DNA from: Aaosphaeria pasadenensis
Lineage: Eukaryota > Ascomycota > Dothideomycetes > Pleosporales
Direction: 5' to 3'
Assembly (NCBI GenBank): GCA_022813625.1
Contig: JAKLMB010000003.1
Coordinates: 186,001 to 250,000 of the forward strand
Length of the DNA: 64,000 nucleotides
The translations under genes were made by a program, and so were the position numbers. Below are positions 32,450 through 45,855 of this stretch, piece after piece; within the stretch, counting starts at the first letter, position 1; every line of letters starts with the position of its first letter. The notes under the pieces are model-generated. The model saw only the letters and a list, made by a program, of their open reading frames with translations, did no database searches and had not been told where the DNA came from.

Positions 32450-35436
32450 ATGGCTCCTCAAGAATTGCGATACGAGGGTCAGACAGTCGTCGTCACTGGC
32501 GCTGGCGGAGGACTCGGTCGCGAATATGCGGTCTTCTTCGGTAGCCGCGGCGCAAATGTCGTCGTGAACGACCTTGGAGGAAGCTTCAAAGGCGAGGGTA
32601 AAGGTTCACAGGTAAGTTGATTTCTTGAGAACAACTAGCGGCGTGGAGATCGAAAGGTTGGCAGTCGAGCTGGCGACGACCTCATGGGGCCCCACACCAG
32701 CTTGGAAGCATCGGCATTTACTCATCTCCGGGACCATGCTACATGATGGAAATGATGCAAATGGCTAACACATTTGATCACAGGCTGCCGATGCCGTCGT
32801 CAACGAGATCCGATCCGCTGGCGGAAAAGCCGTTGCCAACTACGACTCTGTGGAGAATGGCGCGTCCATCATTAAAACTGCTATCGACAACTTCGGCCGC
32901 ATCGACGTTCTCATCAACAATGCTGGTATCCTTCGAGATGTCAGCTTTAAGAACATGAAGCAGCAGGATTGGGATTTGATCTACAAAGTACATATTTATG
33001 GCGCATGGAGCTGCACAAGAGCTGCGTGGCCCTACTTCAGGAAACAGAAGTACGGACGAGTGATCAACACCGCGTCGGCAGCTGGCCTGTTTGGCTCCTT
33101 CGGACAAACAAATTACTCTGGTATGACTGCATTGGACCTGTTCATTTCATTCAAATTCGTGAACTAACATGTGGTAGCTGCCAAATTGGCTCTTGTTGGC
33201 TTCACAGAGACTCTCGCCAAGGAGGGTTTCAAGTACAACATCTTTGCCAACATCATCGCTCCCATCGCCGCTAGCAGAATGACCGAGACCGTCATGCCCC
33301 CAGATGTGCTCGAGAATTTGAAGCCAAAATGGATCGTTCCTCTCGTTGCTGTCCTCACCCACAAGTCTAACACTGAGACTGGCTCCATTTACGAAGTAGG
33401 CGGTGGCCACATAGCCAAGATTAGGTGGGAGCGAGCTAAGGGTGCGTTCTTGAAGCCCGATGACTCGCTCACACCTGGTGCCCTCGCCGCAAAGTGGAAA
33501 GACGTTGTCAATTTCGCCGAAGCGGAACACCCTCAAGGCCCTGCCAATGCGTTGGAGATCCTCGAGACAGCCCAGAAGCTTCCACCAAGCCCACCAGCAG
33601 AAAACCCCGACTTCAAAGGCAAGGTGGTGCTTATCACTGGTGCTGGTGCTGGTCTTGGTCGTGCGTATGCTCTGCTCTTCTCCAAGCTTGGCGCAAAGAT
33701 TGTCGTTAACGACCTCGTCAACCCCGACGCCGTCGTCCAGGAGATTCAGAAGTTGGGCGGAGAAGCTGTTGGAAACAAGGCCAACGTCGTCGATGGCGAG
33801 GCCGTCGTCAAGGGCGCAATCGATGCCTATGGTCGTATTGACGTATTGATCAATAACGCTGGTATCCTCCGTGACAAGGCGTTCGCCAACATGACCGAGG
33901 ACCAGTGGGAGATCATCCACCAAGTCCATCTCTACGGTACCTACGCGGTCACAAAGGCCGCCTGGCCATACTTTTTGAAGCAGAAGTACGGACGTGTTCT
34001 TAACACCACGTCTACCAGTGGTATCTACGGAAACTTCGGACAGGCCAACTATGCGTCTGCAAAGCTGGGCATCCTTGGTTTCTCCAGGTCTCTAGCTCTT
34101 GAGGGCAAGAAGTACAACATTTTTGTTAACACTCTTGCACCCAACGCAGGTACACAATTGACTCGCACAATCATGCCCGAGGAAGTTGTTCAGGCCTTGA
34201 AGCCTGATTATGTTGCTCCTCTTGTCGTTCTCCTTTGCTCAGACAAGGCCCCTGAGCCAACTGGTGGGTTGTACGAGTGCGGACAGGGCTGGGCTGCTGC
34301 TACCAGGTGGCAACGAACTGGCGGCCATGGCTTCCCGGTCGATGTCACGCTTACTCCCGAGGCTGTGTTGGAGCAATGGGAGAAGATCAACAACTTCGAC
34401 GACGGACGTGCCGATCATCCCCATGACAATGCTAGCGGTCTAGAACGCATTATGGCCAACATGGAGAACAAGAGCAAGGGCGGCAAGAAGGCCAAGTCTG
34501 ATGGTGACGACTATTTGTCCGCTATCGAGACCGCCAAAGCTGCCAAAGCCGAGGGAACACCGTTTAATTATGACGAGAAGGATGTCATTCTTTACAGTAG
34601 GTGTTCCATTACACAGTTTGCATTAAAAACAGAGACTAACAATCACAGATCTTGGAGTTGGTGCCAAGCGTACTGACCTTCCATTCGTGTATGAGAACAA
34701 CGACAACTTCCAGGTCCTTCCCACTTTCGGTGTTATCCCTCCTTTCAACGCCGTAGCACCCTTCTCATTCAGCGACATTGTACCTAACTTCTCCCCCATG
34801 ATGCTTCTTCACGGCGAGCAATTCCTTGAGATCCGCAAATTCCCGATCCCTACCGAGGCCAAGCTTGTCTCCTATCCCAAGCTCATCGAAGTCGTTGACA
34901 AGGGCGCTGCTGCCGTTGTAGTCTACGGTACCACAACGAAGGACGCTAACACTGGCGAAGACATCTTCTATAACGAGTCGAGTGTTTTCATCCGTGGTTC
35001 AGGCAACTTTGGCGGTCCTAAAAAGGGCAACGATCGTGGACCCGCCACAACCGTGCACAAGGCCCCTCAACGAGCCCCTGACGCTGTTGTTGAGGAAAAG
35101 ACCACTGAGGAGCAGGCAGCTGTCTACCGTCTCTCAGGCGATCGCAACCCTCTTCACATTGACCCTGAATTCTCCAAGGTCGGTGGCTTCAAGGTTCCTA
35201 TTCTTCATGGTCTTTGCTTCTTCGGAATTTCCGGAAAGCATGTTTTGCAAACATTCGGCCCGTACAAGAACATCAAGGTCCGATTCGCTGGCACTGTTCT
35301 CCCTGGCCAGACTCTTGTGACCGAGATGTGGAAGGTCAACAACACTGTTGTCTTCCAGTCCAAGGTTAAGGAGACTGGCAAATTGGCAATCAGCGGTGCT
35401 GGCGCAGAGCTCCTCGGCGGTGGTAGCAAGTTGTAG
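32450..35436 (+). CDS. FOX2: Peroxisomal multifunctional beta-oxidation enzyme (hydratase 2 / (3R)-hydroxyacyl-CoA dehydrogenase)
   Basis: Catalyses the second and third steps of peroxisomal fatty-acid beta-oxidation. Exons are 32450-32611, 32784-33120, 33178-34596 and 34649-35436; introns are 172, 57 and 52 bp; 901 aa, the normal fungal length. The order is two SDR dehydrogenase domains and a MaoC/hydratase-2 domain, without the SCP2 domain of animal homologues. SDR-A has GAGGGLG (17-23), NNAGILRD, and Tyr165/Lys169 in YSAAK. SDR-B has GAGAGLG (321-327) and Tyr458/Lys462 in YASAK. The hydratase has GDRNPLHIDP (803-812) with catalytic Asp804 and His809. The C-terminus is SKL, a perfect PTS1 peroxisomal signal. 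All catalytic residues are intact in both SDR domains, so both dehydrogenase units look functional. Confidence 0.97.
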
Positions 35437-36682
35437 AGGGTGACGCGGTTTTGGAGCTTCGAAATATCGAAGGATGAATAAAATGGTTCTAGATGTTGAT
35501 ATATCGGCCATGTATATGTACATTTTTGTGTAAAGCGTTTTACAAATCTTTATATCCAGTTACAAATCAGTTTTATTTCTGCCTCTGATTGCTCTCACTC
35601 ATTAACCAATGCGACGACAGCTTCATTCCCATCTTCGTCTTGAATATGACTTTACCTTTCAACCATAACCCCTTTTGCATCCTATCACAGAGCAGAATGT
35701 TTATGCGATACCGCAGGGTGTTCAATATGATTGAACGCGTGCTTCACGCACGCTTGCAATCTGATTTGTTCCGGGTTTTGACAGGCGCGTCATAGGTCAA
35801 CACCTTCTAAATCACGTTACTTGATACGAAGACCATGTTCGGAGTCCACACCGAACATTGAGTATAACTGCTCTTTTACTTATCACTCATTGATTTAGGT
35901 TATCTTCTTGTGATCTCTGTTTGTAGCGTTGTTGGATCTCTCGCGTGGACTCTGAAGCATTTTCTCACATCGGGAAACTGTGCTATATTCGGTCTTGCCT
36001 TGGGATAGATAGAAATGGAAAGCATTTGATAAAGCAACCCCTCAATAATGCCTGCAAACACCGTTGAGTTATCGGTTCCCCAATCTATGGCTTGGAAGGA
36101 AGTGAATCATTGGTGGTCTGGGAAGTTGTGATACATGGTTGCTGCGGTGGATTTGCCAGGATTGTGTGTAGATGTGATATGTCGACTCCACGTATGTACG
36201 CCAATGTTTGCAACGCGAAATATCCGCGACAACATTTTACAGGCTAGAAATTCTTATCTCTTTATGCTTGATAGATGTCGGACGTAGGAAGAGAAGTAAT
36301 TTCCCATTTCCACGGGTTGGAGCGGTCGGTTCAGTTCAGTCAAGTTCTGCCTTCGCGAGATGGTGGAGCTGAATTTGATCATGTCAACGAGGCTGCAGTG
36401 GACAGGCATACTACAATCTGGTGTAACGTAGGACGAGTAGGCGCCAAAACTGAACGACATGGTGCAAGTTCCTGCCAATAGGATGATGATGTTTTCCTTA
36501 AATGGATGGGTGAAATCAATGGCAGTGATATATCATTTCCACATAATATGCATGGTATTTCCCTCCACCATCTCTATAAAATTGGTATTCTGTTTCTAGG
36601 CTTTTACTGATACACGCGACACTTTCGTGTATACAACCACAACCTTTATTATAATATCACGCGTCACTGTCTGCGAGGCGAC
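35437..36682. other. Intergenic, no supported gene
   Basis: FOX2 3' flank, then the promoter of the next plus-strand gene. Nothing recognisable. Confidence 0.6.
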
Positions 36683-38057
36683 ATGCCCAACGAAGAACAG
36701 ATACAATACCTCCGCGAACAAGTCCAGACCCACCAACGCGAAGTCAAAGAAGCTCAGGCTGCGCGACGAGAAGCTGAGAACGGCGTCAGGCGGGCTCAAA
36801 AGCGGAAGCTGGAGGCCGAGAAAGAGGAGAAAGAGGCACGACGACGGAGACTTCATGAAGAGGCGAAAATCCGCGATGCCGTTCTGGCGAAGGAGAGAGC
36901 TAAGGAGAAGTTTGAAGCAACGGAACGACGGTTAAGAATCAGCAAGAGTCTTCTGCGGAATGGCTCTGTTGTACAGGAGGAGCCTGCAAACAGCCAAGTT
37001 GGTCACGTAAGCTTGCGTGTTAGCTACACATTTCATACGCTGTTTGTTAACGGAGAATGCATAGATCGATATGAGTGACGATTCATCACCAGAATCAGAT
37101 CTCGAATCGTCAATCAGTGGCTGCTACGAACCGCAGCATACATCATCAAGCCCTTCAAGCCCGCAAGATGATGACGAAACCGACATAGACACTCTTGAAA
37201 GCCCAGATTCAGAAGTAAGCAACGTTGTACGGATTCCCGGCCACAAGATGGCGTTACCAAAGGAGTGGACAAACTTGGTTATGGAACAAGGTGGACTTCT
37301 TTATTGGATCCAGTGCCCTTTATGTCCAGTGAATGCCACAAACTCCCACAGACCGATACAATACATCAATGGAATGAACGGGTTTTGTGTACACATGAAC
37401 AGGAAACATACGTATCAGGCACCGGATTACTACGAGGCAAAAGAATGGCTGCAACGTGAAGCTTTATTACGACCATTATCCAAGATCGAGGAAGAATGTT
37501 ATCACAACGACGGCCAGGGTCATTTCGGTGAGAGTTCGACTTCTCAGTCACACACCCATCGTGTCTAACACAAATTCTAGTGGAGGCCGTTCTCGCTGCA
37601 TATTTCAGACCTGGTAGGAAGAGCAAGGCCAAGGTTCGAGCACGAGAAGAACCAGACGATCAAGCTGGCCCTTCTATCAGGCCAAACAAGCGGATCCGGG
37701 TTGCTGGTCCTTTCGATCAGGTGTTGGACAGCCTCGATCGATCCCCCCGAACTCATGCGGATCGACTGCAGTCGGCGCATGGAATGATCGTGTGAGTGTT
37801 ACCACCACCACCACCACTTGTTCGCTTCTCATGCACGACTCACCCTAAATAGAAGGTCCGATGGCGTGAACGTCAATAATAACAACAATTTGGTGGACTG
37901 CTCACCAGACCGTGAGGCGTGTGGCGGATCCAGCCATCGCTCCCCACTACGCAACAACTCGAGCGCACCCATCATCCCGCCATCGACGTCGAACGGAAAT
38001 GACAACTTCGCGTGCGACGTCCCCATGCGATCCTTCAGACCATGGCTGCAGGAATAG
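36683..38057 (+). CDS. Uncharacterised protein with N-terminal coiled coil and CCHH zinc-finger-like motif
   Basis: Not assigned to a named family. Exons by splice and frame logic: 36683-37006, 37065-37527, 37581-37791 and 37853-38057, with introns of 53-61 bp; 400 aa. Residues about 5-95 are a Lys/Arg/Glu-rich heptad-like helix with many RR/KR clusters (QKRKLEAEKEEKEARRRR), likely a basic coiled coil. Residues about 110-160 are acidic and Ser-rich. Residues 192-223 have CPLC, then His218 and His223 in HMNRKH: a C-x2-C-x22-H-x4-H arrangement that could bind zinc, though the spacing exceeds a classical C2H2 finger. Next comes a basic segment (RKSKAKVRAREE), then a Ser/Asn-rich tail. Nuclear location and nucleic-acid binding are plausible guesses. 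The last intron contains an ACC repeat; the final exon is the least certain part. Confidence 0.72.
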
Positions 38058-41000
38058 GGTAGGAAGATAAAAACAGAACATGCGGCGGCGCGATTCATGC
38101 ATGCAAATTGGGATAAATTCAGCATCAAGCATCTCACCAGAGGCCCATCTCGATAGCGCTTTTCTCCCTCTCCACGGGATCGGAAGAATTGTCCGCACAT
38201 GGCTTGTACCGTCGTGCTGGTCAGAGAGAGCATAGAACCGATGCCTTTAGCGGCATGTCACTTTACCTTGTTGGAAAAGGTTATGCGCGCTCGAATGCTG
38301 GTGGCTGGCACATGCAAGGCCTCCAATGTCGGTGAACAGCCGAACGTGGATAAGCACGTAGGGTTTGTAGATGTTGCAATCATGAATGTGAGATAGATTT
38401 CAGGGTCCTTTCCGTATTGGGAATAGCATTTGGCCTCGAGGTTCGGCCTGGAGGTGCGGAATTCTCCCTCGCCACGCGAGCCCAGTTCCCCGGGGCATGC
38501 CACCATCAACCAACCCGCCCTATTAATAGAAATGTGTGAATTCAGAAAAGTTCCCAGAGTCCATCAATTGAAACTAGCAGCCGTTTATGCATAGTGGTTC
38601 AATGTTTTTGATGGTTCACAGAAGCCTCATGGGATGCCTGAACGCTATTATTACTCTATTTTCTGTTGACATCTGCGGCGCGCTCGCACGCACACAACGC
38701 AATATACACGAGCGGAAGAGCCTCGGGCCCTTTAGGGCTGGAGGGGTTATGTTCGGCAGAATCGCAATTCAGCTAGCATAGGGCCGAATACAAAAATGAC
38801 GGTGGCGGATATCGTGAAATCTCTTCTGCTGGAAACACTTGGTCTTCATCTGCCCACCCTTGCAATGAGGCCTGATTCATGTCACTCTTCGGTTATTACC
38901 CACCCTGCGATTATTTCTCCCCATAATGAAAAGATTGCGACTCCCCGAGATCTCACTAGAAATCAAGGTTCTTGGACAGATCTCGATGCGTGCGGCAACC
39001 CATCTGTAGAGCCGATGCGAAGACGTTGATTCGCTGTGAAGTGGGAATATGTAGATCCTCAATGTCAGGTATGATTCGAAGTCATTACAACTGTAACAGC
39101 ACGATAATCGCCACGTGGATCCTGCCGTTACCCGGATTATTATCCGAAAATGTAAATCCAATTTTCGTGACATTGAGATAAGAACTAACACTCAATGTGT
39201 ACTAAACGCAATGTAATGGCATGAATCAGAGCTATCTGAGCTCGAATGTCATGGGACAAGTTACTTGGGTTCATTGCTATCAGTTATTCCCTTACTATTT
39301 CCCTATGTGCACTCTCTTAGTGACACCAGGTGAAGACAGTAGAATAGCCGAACATACTGATTGCCTACCTAGGCCGCGCTTGCGTTGCGTTGGACAGGCA
39401 AGTGATAGAGTATCTACGCCAAGTTGATACTCTATGTGGGCCTCCCCAACCTAAACCGGACCGAGAGCAAGGCACGATAGCAATGATGGTCCGCTCATCA
39501 TACGGCAAATGCCGTTATGAAGCTCTGCAATCCATTCTCGCGTGCATAAGGCAAAGGCCACAAGAGGAGACGGCCAAGTTCTCATACTGGCGACCATACG
39601 ATGATCCTCGTACCATGATGGCGAGTGGTACAAGTCTGCGTAGCATTCAAGATCTCTAACGTCGGACTTTCCAATTGGTGAGGTTTCAAGTCGACAATGC
39701 CCTTGTCAATAGGAGAGCCGAGGTTCTCTACCACTGCAACCGACACAGGAAGGTCGAAATCGCATCAGATCGTCTCAAAAAGTCAAGAAGAACTCCGGAT
39801 GTTCAAGCGAGTTTTTCTTGGTCGAAAAAGATACCAAAAACAGAGTACATTGTTGAACTAGGATAATTGCAATCCATGTTCTGGACTATTTTAAACTACC
39901 CTTGTCTGCAGTGATCTCCACAGATGAGATCGACGATATGCGAGGGTTGCAGATCTTTGTTGATAATAGTCAAAGAGTATCAACATGCGCTATATGCAGT
40001 ACAGTTACGTCTTGTGATTCCCCTTTATTTTAGGTTTTGATCCAAGAATGTTCAAATTGGCGACGATTCATTTGGTTTTGTGTTTTCGCAAGAATGTCCG
40101 AGTTTGAGGTCACCATAACGGGTCTGAACTAGTATAGCCAGACCTTTGGTGGCCACGATTGCGGGGGGTGCAAGTCCGATGAAACAAGTGAGGTTAGTAG
40201 AAGGGCGTATCAATACCTTGTTTGTGATGCGGCATTGAAAGATTTTGTTGGCAGTTCAATTTGAAGTCCGTCGCAGCAATGCAGACATTTCTTGAATGCG
40301 GGCAGACGAGTTGATCTAGCTTTAGCGACCAGCGATGGAAGAGGTAAAACTTCTGTATGATCACCAAGTACCGGACTGCTTCCCCGGCCAACCAACGCAC
40401 TCAACGTACTCTGTGCCAAGGGGTCGCTATAGGAAAGCCATGAGACGGAACATTGCGAATGTATACGGGGTAAATGTACGATCATTGGCTGCCACCGGGC
40501 AGTTTTCTCTGGCGCAGCTGATGATGTGGACGTAGGCCCGGTAGGGTAGGTAGGTACGAGAATTGTGTTGTTGAGGGGCAGCCGAAGAGGGGTTGTTTGA
40601 TATGGGCACGCCAAGATCGCTACCAAACTACGAGCCCATTTCAAAAGTATCCTAAGGAGACTCTAAGGAGACTCTAGAGACACGCGAAGGCGCCGATGAG
40701 GCGCGAAGATGTGTCTGGAACGCTGGAAAAGACCCTGCCCCTCTCATTCCCACGTGATTGAGGGGATCCGGCTTCTTGGCCTGACCAATCAACCTCGTCT
40801 CGTGGATTCGCATTGAGGATGTGATCCCTATCCTGACTACGAAATTTGTCAACAGCATGCAGCTACAGGATTCATGACCAAAGCATATCTGCTAGAGTCC
40901 ATACTTTCAGCAATCTCCTTCTTTGGTTAAAGATCTGTTGATCTACTCTTGACATACATCTGTCAGGAATTGGCAATCCACGGTTACACCACGCGAGAAG

Positions 41001-44000
41001 GGAGCTACATTAGGGAGGTACCTAGCCACGGTAGTACGTATGTCCCGCTGTAGTTCGAATATGCCGTCATTATCTGGTGAGAGACTAAGAGAAGGGTCTA
41101 CGAATTACTTACACGGATTGTACTGGAGACAATACTCGTACTCTGTGAACCTCGTAAATCATTTAGTGTAACCTCGACAACCATCAAGCGTTCCCGCGAT
41201 CCGTCCCATGATTAGAAGTAAAGTCCTTTTAATTCCGTGCAGAACACTACGCAAACGCCCATACACCCACGAGACTCGTCTTCGATGCCTAGCATATTCC
41301 TGAACCAAATTTTCAATCTCATAATGTAGTAGGATAGACTTCTGGTTCCATCTTGGTAGTCTGGAAAGAATTTGAGTTCGCACTTTCTTCTGCTGCAAAG
41401 TATTCTCACACCCCGTGATGCCGCCTCTCTGATCGCCATACCTGCCCCAATCTTGCGGGAACGTGAGGGGGAACACCTTCCCGTCAGCCGGCCATGCAAA
41501 TAGCCCCATCCCATCGTAAACTTGAGTGATGCTGTCAGCTGTCAGCTTACACAGATGCTTAATTCATCCTCATGGGATGGTTATACATTTCTCGTTCACG
41601 ACGCAGATCATGTTTCCAAGTCGGGGTGTTAATAGCCACGTATATGCCCCAAATAATGTTAGAGGAACAGAAGAGTCCCAGAGGATTGCCATATGTGGAG
41701 CAGTCTATCTACAGCTCAATTTAGCTCATAAGCCATGTGAGTCGTGGTTATAGCAGACGCTGCAAGTGAATACATCGTTTCGACAATAGCGATGTAGGTG
41801 CGGGCCGCACGCGCCAATCACCGCCGTTATTTAGGCTCGAGCGGTCATCGATGGAACCAAGAAGTATTACGTGTGACAGGGCTGTGGCCCTGAAGCACTA
41901 TCATGTCGTTGATTGAAAATTTCTTTATGATACTCCAATTTGAGGCACTCCTAAGTCTTAACGTCACCATCAAGCTTCTTGGTGAGGCTAGTGAGTGCAA
42001 GGACGAGATGCCTGTGACTAAGTCCTTATTCAAGCAGCTGTCGAGTTGCGCATTATTGTTTTCCCGTTTGAATGTAGTTCGTAAAACTGCTCCACGTCAG
42101 CACCGGTTATTGCCTTTCAAAGCCTAGCTGTACAACCCTACCATCTGAACGTATGCCTCTGTTTGAATGCTATCCAATTGGGATACACACGCCGACGCAA
42201 CGGGACGTATTCATTAAATTTCTTGATCGTGAAGCCACACCTGTATCGCTTTGTTTCGGGACCCGCCGACAAATGTCCGTCCCAGTTACGCCGCATGCAC
42301 TCGCTTCCCAGGCCGCATCCCTCGGCGCCTCAGCACGCGAAGTGAGGAAACTTCTGCTTGACACATCGACACCGCGGCTCCGTGATGCCTCCGACGTATC
42401 GGATGCAAATATAAGCGTTGGAAGCAAATCTCGTCGACCAAAGCGCTATACTCAGTGCGGATAGGGAGCGCAAAGGAGATTGGGCGGCCAAGGAGAGCTG
42501 TCGCTCCAACCAATGGCAAGCAACCGAGGAGCGTCGATCATTTCAACCCAGGCCGCGTTTTGCTCAGAATCGTTAACAAGATATGCACCGATTCCCGCTC
42601 GGGGCCCGTACCGAATTCCAACGTCCATCTCCACACATCCCCTCGCTCTGGACGCTGCCTTGCCAAGGCATACACACATGTTAATACTTGTACATACTTG
42701 TAGGGGAGACGGAGCGGATTCCAGTCGGTCAAGCGAGGTGTCCGAGCGTCTTCACCAGCAGAAGAGAGCAGGTTGGTCTGGCAGGTTGGCGACAGAATGG
42801 GTATGGTCCAACTCGTTCACTTCATTTATCTCTATCTGGTGATGTTGGTGGTCATACTCTTCCTATAATTACAATCCTCGTGCATCCCAACCAACATGTA
42901 CATACATACATTTGTATGCACGCACACTGTGCTGTGTGCCCTTTGTCTATTGTCCCTGGTGTGTCGAGTCATGTGTTCCGAATCGAACTTACATCTACAG
43001 GTCAATCTTCGATCTAATTACTGTCATCAGCCACTAAAGGGCATGTACCGTAAGCGTCCCGAGAAGCCCATCTTACGTTGCAAGTTGGGTGATGACTGTA
43101 CCGTCGTTCCAATACCCACGAGTCGGTATAGGATGGTCAATGCTCCTACGGGCGCGTTAAGCAAGATCGGTACCAGGGTAAAGTTGGCAAGGATAATGGA
43201 CAGGGGTGTAGACAGGGGTATCGATGCTCACCAAACATGATGGCATGCCAGGCATGGCAGACAAGCTTGCAGGACTATTCCATTCACAGGTAGATAATTG
43301 AGTGGGTAAGTGGGAAGGGCGATAGCTACATACAGTAGTCTCTGATGGCTTTCACAAGCAAGTCCCCTACTTGCGCCGCACCCCATTTACGCTGTATCTT
43401 TTCCATATCAGATAATCGCTACCCTACGACCCTACCAATGCTACCATTGTGGATTCACTCCACTCCAATCGGATATTAGGTAGTGACTACGGATTTATAG
43501 CTCTAGACTTATAAGAGACGTTCCTGCCCTACGATCGCCGATCTGGATGTTCTGTCTGCCAGAAAATGAACTTCAACCTGAAAGAGTAGGCCTGAGCGAC
43601 TTTGTTGCCAGAGCAATCCATTCCGCACTCACTGAAAGCTAGCATCTTCCCTTACAAAGCAGCATTACTTGGCAAAAACTCCCTCTGTCAGCAAAGCCTT
43701 TTCCGATTCAGCCCTTCTCTGCATCGCTTCTGCCTTCTGTGCAGCCTTCTGTGCATGGTAGGCTTCGAATGCATGCATGCTATACGGTCATACCGCCATG
43801 TCAATAGCCCGAGTCCTCCACCACCATTCACAGGCCTTGACTTGCTGCATGGCGTGCATTTACGCTACAGCAAGTGACCGGATTCTGTCTATTCTGCTGG
43901 CATAGGAGGCCTTTGCTACGTGCGAATAGAAAATCTCCTCGACCTTCCCTTCTCTTCCGCTCCCCTCTATCGCCTTCCACGGCCCTCCGTCCCTCCAATG

Positions 44001-45855
44001 CGTGAAGAAAGCACAGCCGCAAACAAGCAGCCGCACATGTGACCTCTCTATGCATTAACGGACCCCATGCAAGTACCTCGTAAACACGAACCGCTCTACA
44101 CTGTATGGGGCACAAACATGCTCATCAATTGGTATTTTTGAATGCAGGGTCCTCTCATGTGATTGTCTCACCCCTCCGAAATCCCATCTTTGAGTCCAAT
44201 TGCTCGCTGTCCGATTTATCGTCATGCCATCTCGTATGTACCACCTATCTATAACTACGCGACGGAGAGGACACAGGTGAAGAATCATTGTTATCTTACC
44301 CTATGTAATGTGTACCATAGTAGTGCTCTTCACCTCCAGTCCGGTGGGGGGGTATCCTGGAATCATGGGAAACATTTGCACGAGCCGAATGAAGCGCCGG
44401 TGCTGTGCGACGTGTCAAAAATACTTTAGGTCGAAGAGGCTGCCTGACCCCAGCGAGTCTACTTGTGATTTGGCGAAATCGAATTTTAGCTGTTCCAGAG
44501 TCCTGGGACGCGACAACTGAGTCGTTGCGTTGCCAGTGTGGGAGCGAGAAGAAAGCTGGTTTCCAATAATGCTATGCAAGGCGATGTGATGCGATAGCGG
44601 GGGGTGGGCTGGCAGATTATGTTGTGACCTCTCTTAATTTTTTTCATCTCGCCATTGTTATCAATCTTCCTTGCCTTCAAAACAAGTTGACATCTTGTTG
44701 CAACAGGAATAACGAGATGGCGGTGGTGGCTAGTGGCGCTTTTGGCTGTTGCAATGAAATTCCGGTGCCAAATGGGAAGTTAATAGGGTCAGGGGTCAGG
44801 ATTGGCTCGCCGGTGGGGGTGGACTAGATCAAAGTTGCCGTGCGAACCCCTTCCCAGAAGCGACGCAAACCGGGACGGAGTACAACAACTTTTCTCTGCA
44901 TCCAATAGGGATTCAAAGGTCTGTCTTTCTGCGCCGGAATAGACGGTCTTTCCGACCTCCTTACAATCTCTAGCAGGGAAGTTTCATAGATACCGATACG
45001 CAACTATTGTTCCATGGGGAATTGAATCTGCTTTGCGAAAGAGGGCTTGTGTCACCTAAATTCGACACACGCAATTTGATCCCAAGGCCATAGTTCAGGA
45101 CACAATCCAGACCGGCGTGCCCAGTCCATTGCGCGATGCCCAAGGGCGCCACAGTGCCGGACTGTACCCTGGGGAAAGCCCCCAAACAGGGACGCCGCTT
45201 GGAAAAAGTCCATTGGTGGAACATCGGATTTTTTAAGCTTCATGTCGTCGTTGGCCGAAGCAGTAATGAGCATCCTCCACGTGCGGCAAACTCGCCCGAT
45301 TCTGGAATTCCCCGCTGATTATCACCCTACCGGACTGCCCAGAATTGAGTCGAGAAGAGTCGAGGGGACTGAGACTGGTCGTCTGTGAATCGTCTGATCC
45401 TAATGTGTGTTATGTGTGTTCCTACATACGTCAGATCCTGTGGCGACGAGACGCCTTATCGTTTCTTTGTTGCCCTGTTCAAGTCACGTTCACAGAGCAT
45501 TGGCTTCAGGCTTGGATTTGTTCTTGGAGATAATTTGTTGTTCCATTGAAGGTATTGATTTGATGATCATCTAAATAGTATCATGAAGTATTGTATAGCA
45601 ACAGGATTGGCAATGGCCAATAGAAAGTACAAATGTTCCACTATAATGCCCGGCATATAGCCATACCGTGAGTGACGTTGCCATCTCAAGGCATCATATT
45701 AATGCCCCTCGTGGTAGATAAACCTTTATTGTGGAAAGAACCGGAGCGCCGCGTAACACCTTGCTCGTTATTCGAATAGGTGAATATTCGTAAAATTGGT
45801 ATCGACTGAAATCTTTTTTGGTAATAGGAGAGAGAAGGAGGAGATTCGGGAGAGA
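38058..45855. other. Gene-free stretch of 7.8 kb
   Basis: No supported gene, RNA or mobile element. Candidate frames (39390-39659, 42153-42464, 42896-43240, 43602-43877) are short, lack family resemblance and have no convincing introns. Local simple duplications occur, e.g. CTAAGGAGACT repeated at about 40651-40672. GC content looks intermediate, not strongly AT-rich. Confidence 0.5.

Noticed and set aside
42153..42464. 103-codon ATG frame in the 38-46 kb desert
   Set aside because: Isolated, with no recognisable motif and competing frames on the other strand; chance cannot be excluded.
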